NCBI GenBank assembly: GCA_028709465.1
Contig: JAQVWY010000008.1
Span: 1 to 49,378 of the forward strand
Source of the DNA: Tissierellia bacterium
GTDB taxonomy: Bacteria > Bacillota > Clostridia > Tissierellales > Sedimentibacteraceae
Direction of reading: 5' to 3'
Length of the DNA stretch: 49,378 nucleotides
Shown: positions 34,177 to 42,816 of the stretch, in pieces
Numbering within the stretch: the stretch's first letter is position 1
How the letters are laid out: each line of letters opens with the position of its first letter
The notes under the pieces: model-generated
Seen by the model: only the letters and a program-made list of their open reading frames with translations
Told to the model about the DNA's origin: nothing
Database searches by the model: none
Program-made: the position numbers and the translations under genes

Positions 34177-34905
34177 TTATTCAGCTATTTCTGCATATTG
34201 TATTTCATAATTTTCTTCAAAAAACTTAGGTAATTTTGATATAAACAAATTATAACTTTTCATCGTTGCAACTTCCATACCCCAAACATTCTTTAATTCA
34301 TAAGCATAAGTTCCTTCTTCATTTACTGCATTATATAGCGCTTCAGGATCTCCGATTGCACTAATTAAAAAGGGGGCAGATACACTGTCTCCATTAATTT
34401 TTAGCAACGGTCCAGCACATACAACTTCTGATATATTAATAATTCTTTTACCATTAATAATTATAGCTTCTGCTCCAGCACTTTTTAAATCATTTATCAA
34501 CACCGTAATATCAACATCATGTACTATTTTATCCATTATATCAATTGTTTCATCTTCACTTACGCTGTCAGAAACTCTCATAATTATACCAGGACCTCTA
34601 ACATCTGTAAAACCATTGTAATGCTTTAATTCTTGTATATTTTTATTCATTTCAATTATTGTATCGAAATATTCAGATTCATTAACAGAAACCATTTTAC
34701 CTTTTTCAACTTCTATTTCATGTTTTAGATTTTCTACATTAACTCTTTCATTTTTTACAACTATTTCAAAATTATTAATTTTTTCTAGTAGATAAATGGT
34801 ATTCTCATCAATCTTTACATTAGTACCATGTACAACAGCTGCTGAAACAAATATAGTAAGAATAAATATCAGTATATTAAAAGACTTAAATCTAATAAAA
34901 ACCAC
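34177..34905 (-). CDS. DUF881 family protein (YlxX/YlxW-like), copy 2
   Basis: A 242-residue membrane-anchored protein. Residues ~6-25 form a single helix, a coiled coil covers ~40-85, and the DUF881 domain covers ~95-235 ('DVRGPGIIMRVSDS', 'VLINDLKSAGAEAIIINGKRI', 'GPLLKINGDSVSAPFLISAIGDPEALYNAV'). It lies between the other DUF881 gene and sbp, as ylxX/ylxW do in Bacillus, where the role is unknown. The GTG start is very close to its AAGGGG site, so the true start is slightly uncertain. Confidence 0.88.
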   Translation of the reverse strand: MVFIRFKSFNILIFILTIFVSAAVVHGTNVKIDENTIYLLEKINNFEIVVKNERVNVENLKHEIEVEKGKMVSVNESEYFDTIIEMNKNIQELKHYNGFTDVRGPGIIMRVSDSVSEDETIDIMDKIVHDVDITVLINDLKSAGAEAIIINGKRIINISEVVCAGPLLKINGDSVSAPFLISAIGDPEALYNAVNEEGTYAYELKNVWGMEVATMKSYNLFISKLPKFFEENYEIQYAEIAE

Positions 34906-34963
34906 CCCTTATTAACGATAGATTATGCGGACTGCATTAATCTATTGCTCTCCTATTGCTCAT

Positions 34964-35692
34964 CTATTGTTCTAATAACTCGTCTTCTATTGGTTCTATT
35001 GGAGTTGCATAAATAAATTCCTTGTCCCCGACAAATTTATTAATTTGTATCTCATCCTTATACTCTGTTTCAATTACAAAACCAATTTGTGTCATTTGAG
35101 ATACAATTCCTCCAACAAAATTTAAGGATGCTTCAATTGTTCTTTCATTGCCTATTGCTTTTATTTCAAGTGGTAATACTAATGCAACACCATTTACATT
35201 TATATGATCTAAAACAGGGACTATTTCCGTATAATTTGTATATCTTTGACCATTTATAGATATTGCCTCAACCCCTGCATTATTTAAGTAGCTAATAAGG
35301 GCTAATATATATTGATGGCTGTAAGCTAAATTAATATATGCATTTGGGTCAGCATCAATAGTAATGACAACTCCTTTACCTTTTACATCGTAGTGTCCTG
35401 ACAATATTTTCTGTTTATTAAGTTCTTCCTCAATTCTCTGGATTTCTTCTTCTCTTTCCTTGAGCAATGCATCATTTACTTCTGCTTCAGCCTTCAATCT
35501 GTCTAATTCGTCACGAAGTTGATTTTTTTCAATATTTAGTTTGGTCATTTCATCATTAAGATCTGAAGTTTTTTCATTAATAGTTTTATCTGTACCTAAT
35601 ACATTTTGAACTGTATTATATTGAGTCATAAAAATAATACCTAATGCAATACTAATAATAAATAATAATGCTTTATTCCAAATTTTGTTCAT
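34964..35692 (-). CDS. DUF881 family protein (YlxX/YlxW-like), copy 1
   Basis: A 242-residue paralogue of the next gene. It has a membrane helix at ~7-25, a long charged coiled coil at ~30-85 ('LNIEKNQLRDELDRLKAEAEV'), and a DUF881 domain with 'DVKGKGVVITIDADPN', 'LISYLNNAGVEAISINGQRYTN' and 'LPLEIKAIGNERTIEASL'. I set the start at the ATG at 35692 behind GGAGGAAA, inside the end of ftsQ (20-base overlap); the longer frame lacks a ribosome site. The pair is probably co-translated with ftsQ. Confidence 0.88.
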   Translation of the reverse strand: MNKIWNKALLFIISIALGIIFMTQYNTVQNVLGTDKTINEKTSDLNDEMTKLNIEKNQLRDELDRLKAEAEVNDALLKEREEEIQRIEEELNKQKILSGHYDVKGKGVVITIDADPNAYINLAYSHQYILALISYLNNAGVEAISINGQRYTNYTEIVPVLDHINVNGVALVLPLEIKAIGNERTIEASLNFVGGIVSQMTQIGFVIETEYKDEIQINKFVGDKEFIYATPIEPIEDELLEQ

Positions 35693-36500
35693 TTGTTTCC
35701 TCCATTTGATAATCCTCAATATATACAGGGTTATCACCCTTTGTAAAGTCTATTATGCCTGATGAAACTGTTAAATTATTATTTAATCTTTCAGTGATTA
35801 TTTTCATAGCAAAAGTAATTTGATACTTTATGTCTTCATTTAAGTCAATTTTAATTTTAGCACCATATTCCGTATCCAGTAATATGCTATTATTTGTTGC
35901 TACGGTTAATTTAGTTATAGTTTCACTTCCAAATACATTACTTAAATATTCTAATGTTTCAAAAATAGTATTAATATTCTCTAATCCCTCAAATGCTATA
36001 GTTTCTCCTATATTGTATCTCACATTAGTTAAACTTTCAATAGTTAATAAATTATTTTTTGTATTATAAATATTTAAAACTCTACCCTCCGTATCTATTG
36101 CAATATACTCATTATTGAAGAAAACTAGATATTGTTCTTTTCGTTCAGTGACCTTAATCAATATTTTGTTAGGAAGAGCATACAAAACTCTAACATTGTT
36201 AATATATGTTTCTTTTTCAATTTCTTCCTTTACTTTTTCTCTGTCAACCTTGTATAATTTTTCACCAATAGTAATACCAGCTTTTTCTATTAAATAATCT
36301 TTTTCATAATAATTGTTTCCCTCTATTTTTACTGATGCTATATTAAGATAATCTGTCTCAAAAGCTATATAGTAAATACAAAAAACAACAACCACAGCAG
36401 CTGAAAAAAAAGCTGCTGTACTGACAAATAACTTACTTATTTTTTTCTTCTTTCTACGTTTCTTCCTTCGTTTTTTGTTATTACTTTTATCCCTTGCCAT
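35673..36500 (-). CDS. ftsQ: Cell division protein FtsQ/DivIB
   Basis: A 275-residue bitopic protein. A very basic cytoplasmic start ('KSNNKKRRKKRRKKKKISK') precedes one membrane helix at ~25-46, then a POTRA domain ('YLNIASVKIEGNNYYEKDYLIEKAGI') and an FtsQ-type domain ('KILIKVTERKEQYLVFFNNEYIAIDTEGRVL'). It links FtsL and the division synthase complex. It lies in the usual place upstream of the DUF881 genes. A repeat element of ~80 bases separates it from murA, the gene before it. Confidence 0.92.
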   Translation of the reverse strand: MARDKSNNKKRRKKRRKKKKISKLFVSTAAFFSAAVVVVFCIYYIAFETDYLNIASVKIEGNNYYEKDYLIEKAGITIGEKLYKVDREKVKEEIEKETYINNVRVLYALPNKILIKVTERKEQYLVFFNNEYIAIDTEGRVLNIYNTKNNLLTIESLTNVRYNIGETIAFEGLENINTIFETLEYLSNVFGSETITKLTVATNNSILLDTEYGAKIKIDLNEDIKYQITFAMKIITERLNNNLTVSSGIIDFTKGDNPVYIEDYQMEETNEQNLE

Positions 36501-36530
36501 TTTATCCCTAATTTCTAGTTATTAAGTTAG

Positions 36531-36611
36531 TTGCCATCTTGAACGATAGTGAAAGATGCCCTAACCCTATTTTTTAGAGTGTTTTTTCTAAAAAATAGCG
36601 GTAGTCATTCT
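36531..36611. repeat. Composite TGTCATCCTGAAC-family element inside the division cluster (copy 2)
   Basis: The left arm TTGCCATCTTGAACGATAGT leads into the same inner hairpin module as at 30675 (CTATTTTTTAGA/TCTAAAAAATAG), then GGTAGTCATTCTG. The right arm is missing. It fills nearly the whole murA-ftsQ gap. Confidence 0.8.
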
Positions 36612-36613
36612 GT

Positions 36614-37876
36614 TTACTCTTCTATTGCTGTTATTATAACTCCTAAGTTTCGCAACTTATCCATAAAGTGCTCATATCCGCGATTTATATGGTAAATATT
36701 ATTAACCTTTGTCATTCCTTCTGCGCCTATTGCCGCAATTACCAATGCTGCACCACCTCTTAAATCTTTAGCATCAACTTCTGCACCGTGTAATCTTTTT
36801 ACACCATTAACTACTGCAACTCTTCCTATGGTAGTAATATCGGCACCCATTTTCTGCAATTCAGGAACATGTTTAAAACGACTGTCAAAAACAGTTTCCT
36901 CAATTATAGTAGTACCATCTGCTATAGCCATTGATGCCATAAACTGAGCTTGCATATCAGTAGGAAAACCAGGATAAGGTTGAGTAGTTATCTTTTCTAA
37001 TGCTTTAATTCTTCTTTCATTTGTGACTATTATTGTATGGTATGCTTCTCTTATTTCACATCCAGCATCTTCATAAAGAGATGTGATTGACTTAAAATGA
37101 GATTTTTCAATATTTTTTATGTAAATCTTACTTCTCATTGTAGTTGCTGCACTTAAATAAGTCCCAGCTTCAATTCTGTCAGATATAATTTTATAATCTA
37201 TTGTATCTGTTGGAACATTTTTTATTCCTTCTATTATTATTGTACTTGTACCTGCTCCACTTACCTTGTATCCACATTTGTTAAGAAAATTTTGCAAATC
37301 AACAATTTCTGGTTCTCTCGCTGCATTATAAATAACAGTTTTGCCTTCAGTATTAACAGCAAACAACATTATGTTTTCTGTTGCACCAACACTTGGATAA
37401 TCAAGTTGAATTTCACATCCTGCTGGGTTGTTAACTTTACCATATAAAATACCGTTTTTTTCACAAATAGAAACACCTAATTTCTTAAATCCTTTTAAAT
37501 GCAAATCAATTGGTCTAAGTCCAATTTCACAACCTCCTGGATATGCAACCTCTACATTTCCTGTTCTCCCTAAAATTGCTCCCATTAAAATTATTGACGA
37601 TCTAATTTTTTTCACCAAATCTTCTGGAACCGCATGAGTATTTAGACCTCTTGTATCAATTAATGCCAATCCATTTTCAAATTGGGCAATGCATCCCATA
37701 CTAGTCAGTATTTCAAACATCATTCTAACATCTTCTATGTCTGGTATATTTTCAATAATATATTCTCTTCCACTTAAAACAGTACTAGCAATAATAGGTA
37801 AGGCTGCATTTTTAGAACCACCTATTTCAACTATACCCTCTAAATTTCTTATTCCTTCTATAAAAAAGCTTCCCAT
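36614..37876 (-). CDS. murA: UDP-N-acetylglucosamine 1-carboxyvinyltransferase MurA
   Basis: A 420-residue enzyme for the first committed step of peptidoglycan synthesis, adding enolpyruvate to UDP-GlcNAc. The catalytic Cys is in 'PGGCEIGLRPIDLHLKGF', so the fosfomycin-sensitive Cys form is present. Other motifs are 'GGSKNAALPIIAST', 'PGFPTDMQAQFMA' and 'DLRGGAALVIAAI'. The start is the ATG at 37876 behind GGAGGG, not the upstream frame. Its place between murG and ftsQ, where murB or murC often stands, is seen in several Clostridia. Confidence 0.96.
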   Translation of the reverse strand: MGSFFIEGIRNLEGIVEIGGSKNAALPIIASTVLSGREYIIENIPDIEDVRMMFEILTSMGCIAQFENGLALIDTRGLNTHAVPEDLVKKIRSSIILMGAILGRTGNVEVAYPGGCEIGLRPIDLHLKGFKKLGVSICEKNGILYGKVNNPAGCEIQLDYPSVGATENIMLFAVNTEGKTVIYNAAREPEIVDLQNFLNKCGYKVSGAGTSTIIIEGIKNVPTDTIDYKIISDRIEAGTYLSAATTMRSKIYIKNIEKSHFKSITSLYEDAGCEIREAYHTIIVTNERRIKALEKITTQPYPGFPTDMQAQFMASMAIADGTTIIEETVFDSRFKHVPELQKMGADITTIGRVAVVNGVKRLHGAEVDAKDLRGGAALVIAAIGAEGMTKVNNIYHINRGYEHFMDKLRNLGVIITAIEE

Positions 37877-37947
37877 TTTATCCCTCCGCAACAAGTAATA
37901 ACATAGTATATGTTATGCAAACTTTCTTCACTTGTTACTATAGAGGT

Positions 37948-39054
37948 TTATCTGTTAATAAGATTCTGCATTGCTTCATATATTTTATTTTCTACATCTA
38001 AATTACCAAGTTTTTTTGAATTTAATGCCATAGTTTTTAACGTAATCTTATTTGACATGATTTCTTCAATTTCTGAAATAAGCTTTTCACCGCTTAAATC
38101 TTTCTCAAGTATTACTTTTGCTGCACCCTTCTTCTCTAAAGCCCTGGCATTATATTCTTGATGATTTTCAGCAGTGTATGTTTTTGGTATTAAAATTGAA
38201 GGAACGCCAATAGCTGTTATTTCAGCAATTGTTATTGCCCCTGCACTGCCAATTACAATATCCGATGCTGATAATGCTGTTGGTGCATCAAACATGTAAT
38301 CTATAATTTCTATATTATCTTTAATATTTAAATTTTCTATTTGTTTCATAAAATTTTCATATAATCTTTTACCTGTCACATGAAGTATTTTTATGTTATC
38401 TATTCCATTATATTTTTTTATAACTTCTATTATAGCATTATTTAAACTTACTTGACCTCCGCTGCCTCCAAAGGAATAAATAAAAATATCATTAATTTTT
38501 AACTTATAATCTAACCTGGAAGTTTTTCTACTAGCTGTTAAAATGTCCTTTCTAACAGGATTTCCAACTAAAAACAGTTTATGCTTTACATTGTTAGGGA
38601 AATATTTCTCCGCCTCACTAAAACTGATAGCAATTGAATCTACAACCTTAGATAACATTTTATTAGTAATACCTGGAAATACATTTTGTTCATGTATCAT
38701 AGTAGGTATTCTTTTTAAAGCTGCTGCTAATACCACAGGACCACAAACATATCCTCCAGTTCCCACAACTATATCAGGTTTAAACTCTTTTATTATTTTA
38801 CTTGCTTCCATCACACCTTTTAATGAAGCAAATATTGTCTTAATATTCTCCAAACTAATTTTTCTTTGTAAATATTTAGCTGTAACATACTTAAACTCAA
38901 ATCCTTCTTTGGGAACTAATTCACTTTCCATACCTGTTTTAGTTCCAACGTATAATATTACATTAGATGAATCTTGTGTTTTTACCTTTTGAGCAATAGC
39001 TAAAGCTGGATTAATATGTCCGCCTGTTCCGCCACCAGTTATTAATACTCTCAT
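37948..39054 (-). CDS. murG: UDP-GlcNAc:lipid I N-acetylglucosaminyltransferase MurG
   Basis: A 368-residue peripheral membrane glycosyltransferase that makes lipid II. Motifs are 'TGGGTGGHINPALAIA', 'GTGGYVCGPVVLAA', 'HEQNVFPGITNKML', 'FGGSGGQVSLN' and 'SAGAITIAEITAIGVPSILIP'. The start has a GGAATG-like site. A repeat cluster separates it from ftsW upstream. Confidence 0.96.
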   Translation of the reverse strand: MRVLITGGGTGGHINPALAIAQKVKTQDSSNVILYVGTKTGMESELVPKEGFEFKYVTAKYLQRKISLENIKTIFASLKGVMEASKIIKEFKPDIVVGTGGYVCGPVVLAAALKRIPTMIHEQNVFPGITNKMLSKVVDSIAISFSEAEKYFPNNVKHKLFLVGNPVRKDILTASRKTSRLDYKLKINDIFIYSFGGSGGQVSLNNAIIEVIKKYNGIDNIKILHVTGKRLYENFMKQIENLNIKDNIEIIDYMFDAPTALSASDIVIGSAGAITIAEITAIGVPSILIPKTYTAENHQEYNARALEKKGAAKVILEKDLSGEKLISEIEEIMSNKITLKTMALNSKKLGNLDVENKIYEAMQNLINR

Positions 39055-39116
39055 AATCTATCATTCCTTTTTGTTTAACTTTGTCAAACCTTTGTAATTA
39101 TTAAGACAATCTATCC

Positions 39117-39197
39117 TGTCATTCTGAAAGCGTAGCCTGAAGAATCCCTTTGTTGCCATATGAAGAGTTCTTAAACTGTCATCGGAGATCCTTCACT
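39117..39197. repeat. TGTCATCCTGAAC-family repeat, paired, in the ftsW-murG gap
   Basis: The left arm is TGTCATTCTGAAAGCGTAGC...GAATCCC (39117-39149) and the right arm starts GGAGATCCTTCACT (39184-39197). The outer part of the right arm is replaced by the adjoining GGGGACAT repeat, so one element seems to have landed in or beside another. Confidence 0.75.
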
Positions 39198-39198
39198 C

Positions 39199-39254
39199 GG
39201 GGACATCCCTTTAAGCCTAGACCACATAGACTTACTTTCTAAAGGTGTGTCCCC
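39199..39254. repeat. Palindromic repeat, GGGGACACACC family, copy 2
   Basis: GGGGACATCCCTTTAAG ... CTAAAGGTGTGTCCCC, a 56-base reverse copy of the element at 981-1037. It adjoins the ftsW stop codon. Confidence 0.8.
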
Positions 39255-39259
39255 CTTCC

Positions 39260-40378
39260 TTAATACGTGCCTGAATGCTTAGAAATATTTAATAATATTC
39301 CCATGGAAACCAGCAAAAACATCAAAGATGTTCCACCTGCACTGATAAAGGGCAATGCCCTTCCTGTTGGAGGCATTGATGATGTGGTAACTGCTATATG
39401 TATCATAAACTGAACTAATACTAATGTTGTCATGCCAAGAGCAACCTGACTTCCAAAAAAATCTTCAGTATTCATAGAAATGCGCAGTCCTCTCCATGCA
39501 AATATTACAAAAATTAGCATAACAGCAACACAACCAATAAATCCCAACTCTTCACCGATTATTGAAAATATGAAGTCATTGTATGGTTCAGGCAAATAGA
39601 AAAATTTTTGTCTGCTTTTTCCTATACCCATTCCAAACAATCCTCCAGTACCTAGTGCATATAGGGACTGTACTATTTGCCAACCTTCATTTTGAATATA
39701 TTTAAAAGGATCAAAAAAAACTATAATCCTTGTCATTCTATAAGACTGGGTAGCAATTAAAAACACTATTCCTATAATTCCTATGGATACCAATACAACT
39801 AAATGTTTTATTTTTGCACCAGCACAAAAGAACATAATCATCAATGTTCCACCTAATATAATTGAAGTACTCAAGTCATCTTGTATTGCAATTAACCCGC
39901 AAAAAAATAATATACCCAGCATGGAAGGAATAAAACCTTTAGTAAAATTGCTCATGTTTTTTCTGTTTCTATCAAAAAAATCAGCCATATATAAAACCCC
40001 TCCAAGTTTAATTACTTCTGAAGGTTGAAAGTTTATTCCAGCAATATTTATCCATCTTTGTGCTCCGTTGGAAGCAACACCAATAACAATTGTTAATAAT
40101 GCTAATCCTATACATGAAATGAGTATTAGCCTTTGCATTCTGGCATAGATTTTATAATTAATGTTTGTAAATAATATCATACCAAACAAGCCAACTACTG
40201 CTGCAAATATTTGTTTTTTTAAGAAATAAAATGGCTGACCATTAAATTTATAATATCCATCTGGATAGCTAGAACTATAAACCATTAAAAATCCAAAAAG
40301 TACTAGAATAACTATCACTATTACTAATACCCAATCAATGGAACTTTTACTTTTACTTGTTCTTCTTGCTTCCTCCAT
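39260..40378 (-). CDS. ftsW: Peptidoglycan glycosyltransferase FtsW/SpoVE (SEDS family)
   Basis: A 372-residue polytopic SEDS protein with about ten membrane helices that polymerises lipid II with its partner penicillin-binding protein. Motifs are 'GAQRWINIAGINFQPSEVIKLG', 'QDDLSTSIILGGTLMIMFF', 'GGLFGMGIGKSRQKFFYLPEPYNDFIFSIIGEE' and 'TGRALPFISAGGTSLMFLL'. It could be called spoVE; a single copy in this position probably serves division. I start at the ATG at 40378 behind GGAAAGGG, overlapping the end of murD by 26 bases. Confidence 0.95.
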   Translation of the reverse strand: MEEARRTSKSKSSIDWVLVIVIVILVLFGFLMVYSSSYPDGYYKFNGQPFYFLKKQIFAAVVGLFGMILFTNINYKIYARMQRLILISCIGLALLTIVIGVASNGAQRWINIAGINFQPSEVIKLGGVLYMADFFDRNRKNMSNFTKGFIPSMLGILFFCGLIAIQDDLSTSIILGGTLMIMFFCAGAKIKHLVVLVSIGIIGIVFLIATQSYRMTRIIVFFDPFKYIQNEGWQIVQSLYALGTGGLFGMGIGKSRQKFFYLPEPYNDFIFSIIGEELGFIGCVAVMLIFVIFAWRGLRISMNTEDFFGSQVALGMTTLVLVQFMIHIAVTTSSMPPTGRALPFISAGGTSLMFLLVSMGILLNISKHSGTY

Positions 40379-41726
40379 AATATTTAACCCTTTCCTTAAA
40401 ATCCCGTCCTCTGACTTCATAATTAGGATACATACCCCAACTTGCACAAGCTGGTGAAAGAACTACATTATCACCTGGAACTGCAAGTTCAAATGAAAGT
40501 TTAACAGCCTCATCCATATTTTGAACCCTGTAAACATTATTAAATCCATATTTGCGAGCACATACTTCAATAGCATCAGCTGTTTGACCTAATAATATTA
40601 AGGCTTTGACTTTATTATCAAAAGATTTAACAAAGTCATCATATTCTGACTTTTTATCATAGCCCCCAGCTATGAGAATAATTGGTTTTTCAATTCCTTG
40701 AATAGCCTTTATTGATGCATCTGGATTAGTACCTTTTGAATCATTATAAAATATAACTCCATTAAACTCACCAGAATATTCAAGTCTATGCTCCACACCC
40801 TTAAACTCTATTAAAACATTTCTTATAACATCCGGACTTATATTAAGGGCTAATGCCGCTCCAGCGGCAGCCATTGCATTTTCTATATTGTGTTTTCCAG
40901 GAATAAATATATCAGATACATTAATAATAAAAACTAAATCTTTGCTATTTTTATTATCCTTATAATATATTTTACCTTTATTTATAAATATACCTTCATC
41001 TAATACTCTATCAGAACTAAAAAATATTTTTTTAGCCTTTAAATTATTGCTATTATTTCTTATTATTTCATCTTCATAATTTAATATTGCATAATCTTTA
41101 CTATCTTGATTATTTACATTTTTAAATTTAGCTTCTATATAATTATCAAATGTATGATGAAAATCTAAATGATCAGGTGTTATATTTGTTATTACACTTA
41201 CATGTGGTTTGAAATCATAAGTGCCTGCCAATTGAAAGCTGCTTGTTTCTGCTACTAATATTTCATCTGATTGAGCACTTAAAGCATCTAAAAATATACC
41301 AAATCCGATGTTTCCAGTTACCCTATATTTTCTATTACTTTTCTTTATAATTTCTCCAACCAATGTAGTTGTAGTAGTTTTTCCATTTGTACCTGTGATA
41401 GAAACAATACTAGATTTAGCAATTAAATATGCTGCCTCTAAATCACTTATAACCTTAATGTTATTATAAAGCAACTTTTCAATTAAAGGTATCTCATATT
41501 TTATACCTGGACTTTTAATTGCTAAATCTATATCATGAATATCAAAGTCATCATTTCCTAGGTAATAATTTGCATTAATTCCTTCAAGCTCCCCCAACTT
41601 TTCTTTTAATTTATCTTTAGTTAAATTGTCATAAACTATTATATCAGCTCCTAGTTTATTTAAGCCTTTTACACATGCAATTCCTGATACACCTAATCCT
41701 ATAACGAGTATTTTTTTGTTTTTCAT
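40353..41726 (-). CDS. murD: UDP-N-acetylmuramoylalanine--D-glutamate ligase MurD
   Basis: A 457-residue ligase that adds D-Glu. It has an N-terminal Rossmann domain ('KILVIGLGVSGIACVKGL'), ATP loop 'ITGTNGKTTTTTLVGEI', 'ETSSFQLAGTYDFKPHVSVITNITPDHLDFH', 'GVEHRLEYSGEFNGVIFYNDSKGTNPDAS', and C-terminal 'LSPACASWGMYPNYEVRGRDF'. Length is standard. It is coupled to ftsW by overlap. A truncated repeat separates it from mraY. Confidence 0.96.
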   Translation of the reverse strand: MKNKKILVIGLGVSGIACVKGLNKLGADIIVYDNLTKDKLKEKLGELEGINANYYLGNDDFDIHDIDLAIKSPGIKYEIPLIEKLLYNNIKVISDLEAAYLIAKSSIVSITGTNGKTTTTTLVGEIIKKSNRKYRVTGNIGFGIFLDALSAQSDEILVAETSSFQLAGTYDFKPHVSVITNITPDHLDFHHTFDNYIEAKFKNVNNQDSKDYAILNYEDEIIRNNSNNLKAKKIFFSSDRVLDEGIFINKGKIYYKDNKNSKDLVFIINVSDIFIPGKHNIENAMAAAGAALALNISPDVIRNVLIEFKGVEHRLEYSGEFNGVIFYNDSKGTNPDASIKAIQGIEKPIILIAGGYDKKSEYDDFVKSFDNKVKALILLGQTADAIEVCARKYGFNNVYRVQNMDEAVKLSFELAVPGDNVVLSPACASWGMYPNYEVRGRDFKERVKYYGGSKKNK

Positions 41727-41762
41727 TTAATTTACTTTCATCTCCTATAACAATATACTTAT

Positions 41763-41799
41763 TGCCATCCTGAACGTTAATGAAAGATCAGAATGACAC
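41763..41799. repeat. TGTCATCCTGAAC-family repeat, shortened, in the mraY-murD gap
   Basis: TTGCCATCCTGAACGTTAAT, then GAAAGATC followed at once by AGAATGACA. The two arms are joined with most of the middle deleted. Confidence 0.65.
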
Positions 41800-41837
41800 A
41801 TTCATTTGTTTTATTCACGTATTATAATTTTATGTTA

Positions 41838-42812
41838 TTATATAGAATAAATTCCTATAAAAGCTAATATTACTGTTACAATCCAAAAAACTCCAACGAC
41901 CTTTGTTTCCTTCCATCCGCACATTTCAAAATGGTGATGTAGAGGAGCCATTTTAAAAATTCTTTTTCCAGTTCTTTTAAAGTAAAATACCTGTATTATG
42001 ACTGATAACGCTTCAGCAAAATAAATGCCTCCTATAAAAGGAATTACTAAAATTAAATTAGTTATAACAGCAACAGATGCTACTGCTCCTCCTAAGGCTA
42101 GGGATCCAGTATCCCCCATAAACACTTTAGCTGGATGTGCATTATGTCTTAAAAATCCAAGACATGAACCAGCAACAGAAGCACTTATTATCGCTATTCC
42201 TTCATACATTATATCTTTAGGAATTAAGCTGTTTGCAATTAAACTAAATGCAGCCATAACAATAATAGTTATTCCAGTGCATAATCCATCAAGACCATCA
42301 GTTAAATTAACAGCGTTTACTATTCCCAATATTACAAACACCGTAAAAGGTATGTAAAATATTCCTAAATCTATATAAGCATTCATAAATGGGATTAATA
42401 ATTTTGTTCCATGAACACTGAATTTGGAACCATAAAAAGCAAGAAGTATAGCAAAAAAAAGTTGACCTACTATTTTTTGATATGCCTTTAATCCTAAATT
42501 TCGTTTTAATACTACCTTAATATAATCATCAATTAATCCTATAATTCCAAAACCTAGTATGAAAAATATTACAGCAGCTATCTCTTTTGTATAAATCCCG
42601 CTTGTGCCTAAAGAAATAATAATACCTAATACTATTAGTATACCACCCATGGTTGGTGTGCCTGATTTGCTAAAATGAGATTTAGGCCCCTCCTCCCTGA
42701 TGCTTTGTCCTACTTTCAATCTTCTTAATAGTGGAATGACTACTGGCCCTAGAAACAAAGTTATAAGAAAGGATACAGCTATTACTCTAATTATTTGTTT
42801 GCTTTCATACAT
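41838..42812 (-). CDS. mraY: Phospho-N-acetylmuramoyl-pentapeptide-transferase MraY
   Basis: A 324-residue membrane enzyme with ~10 helices that joins UDP-MurNAc-pentapeptide to undecaprenyl phosphate, making lipid I. Motifs are 'GTPTMGGILI', 'LIDDYIKVVLKRNLGLKA' (DDYxK), 'NAVNLTDGLDGLCTGI', 'VFMGDTGSLALGGAVA' and 'APLHHHFEMCGW'. It lies only 4 bases after murE, so murF, which usually stands between them, is truly absent here. Confidence 0.97.
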   Translation of the reverse strand: MYESKQIIRVIAVSFLITLFLGPVVIPLLRRLKVGQSIREEGPKSHFSKSGTPTMGGILIVLGIIISLGTSGIYTKEIAAVIFFILGFGIIGLIDDYIKVVLKRNLGLKAYQKIVGQLFFAILLAFYGSKFSVHGTKLLIPFMNAYIDLGIFYIPFTVFVILGIVNAVNLTDGLDGLCTGITIIVMAAFSLIANSLIPKDIMYEGIAIISASVAGSCLGFLRHNAHPAKVFMGDTGSLALGGAVASVAVITNLILVIPFIGGIYFAEALSVIIQVFYFKRTGKRIFKMAPLHHHFEMCGWKETKVVGVFWIVTVILAFIGIYSI

Positions 42813-42816
42813 TTTT

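Noticed and set aside
34921-34980. CTATTGCTC-type short repeats between the two DUF881 genes
   Set aside because: Only three imperfect 10-base copies, partly coding; probably chance in AT-rich DNA.
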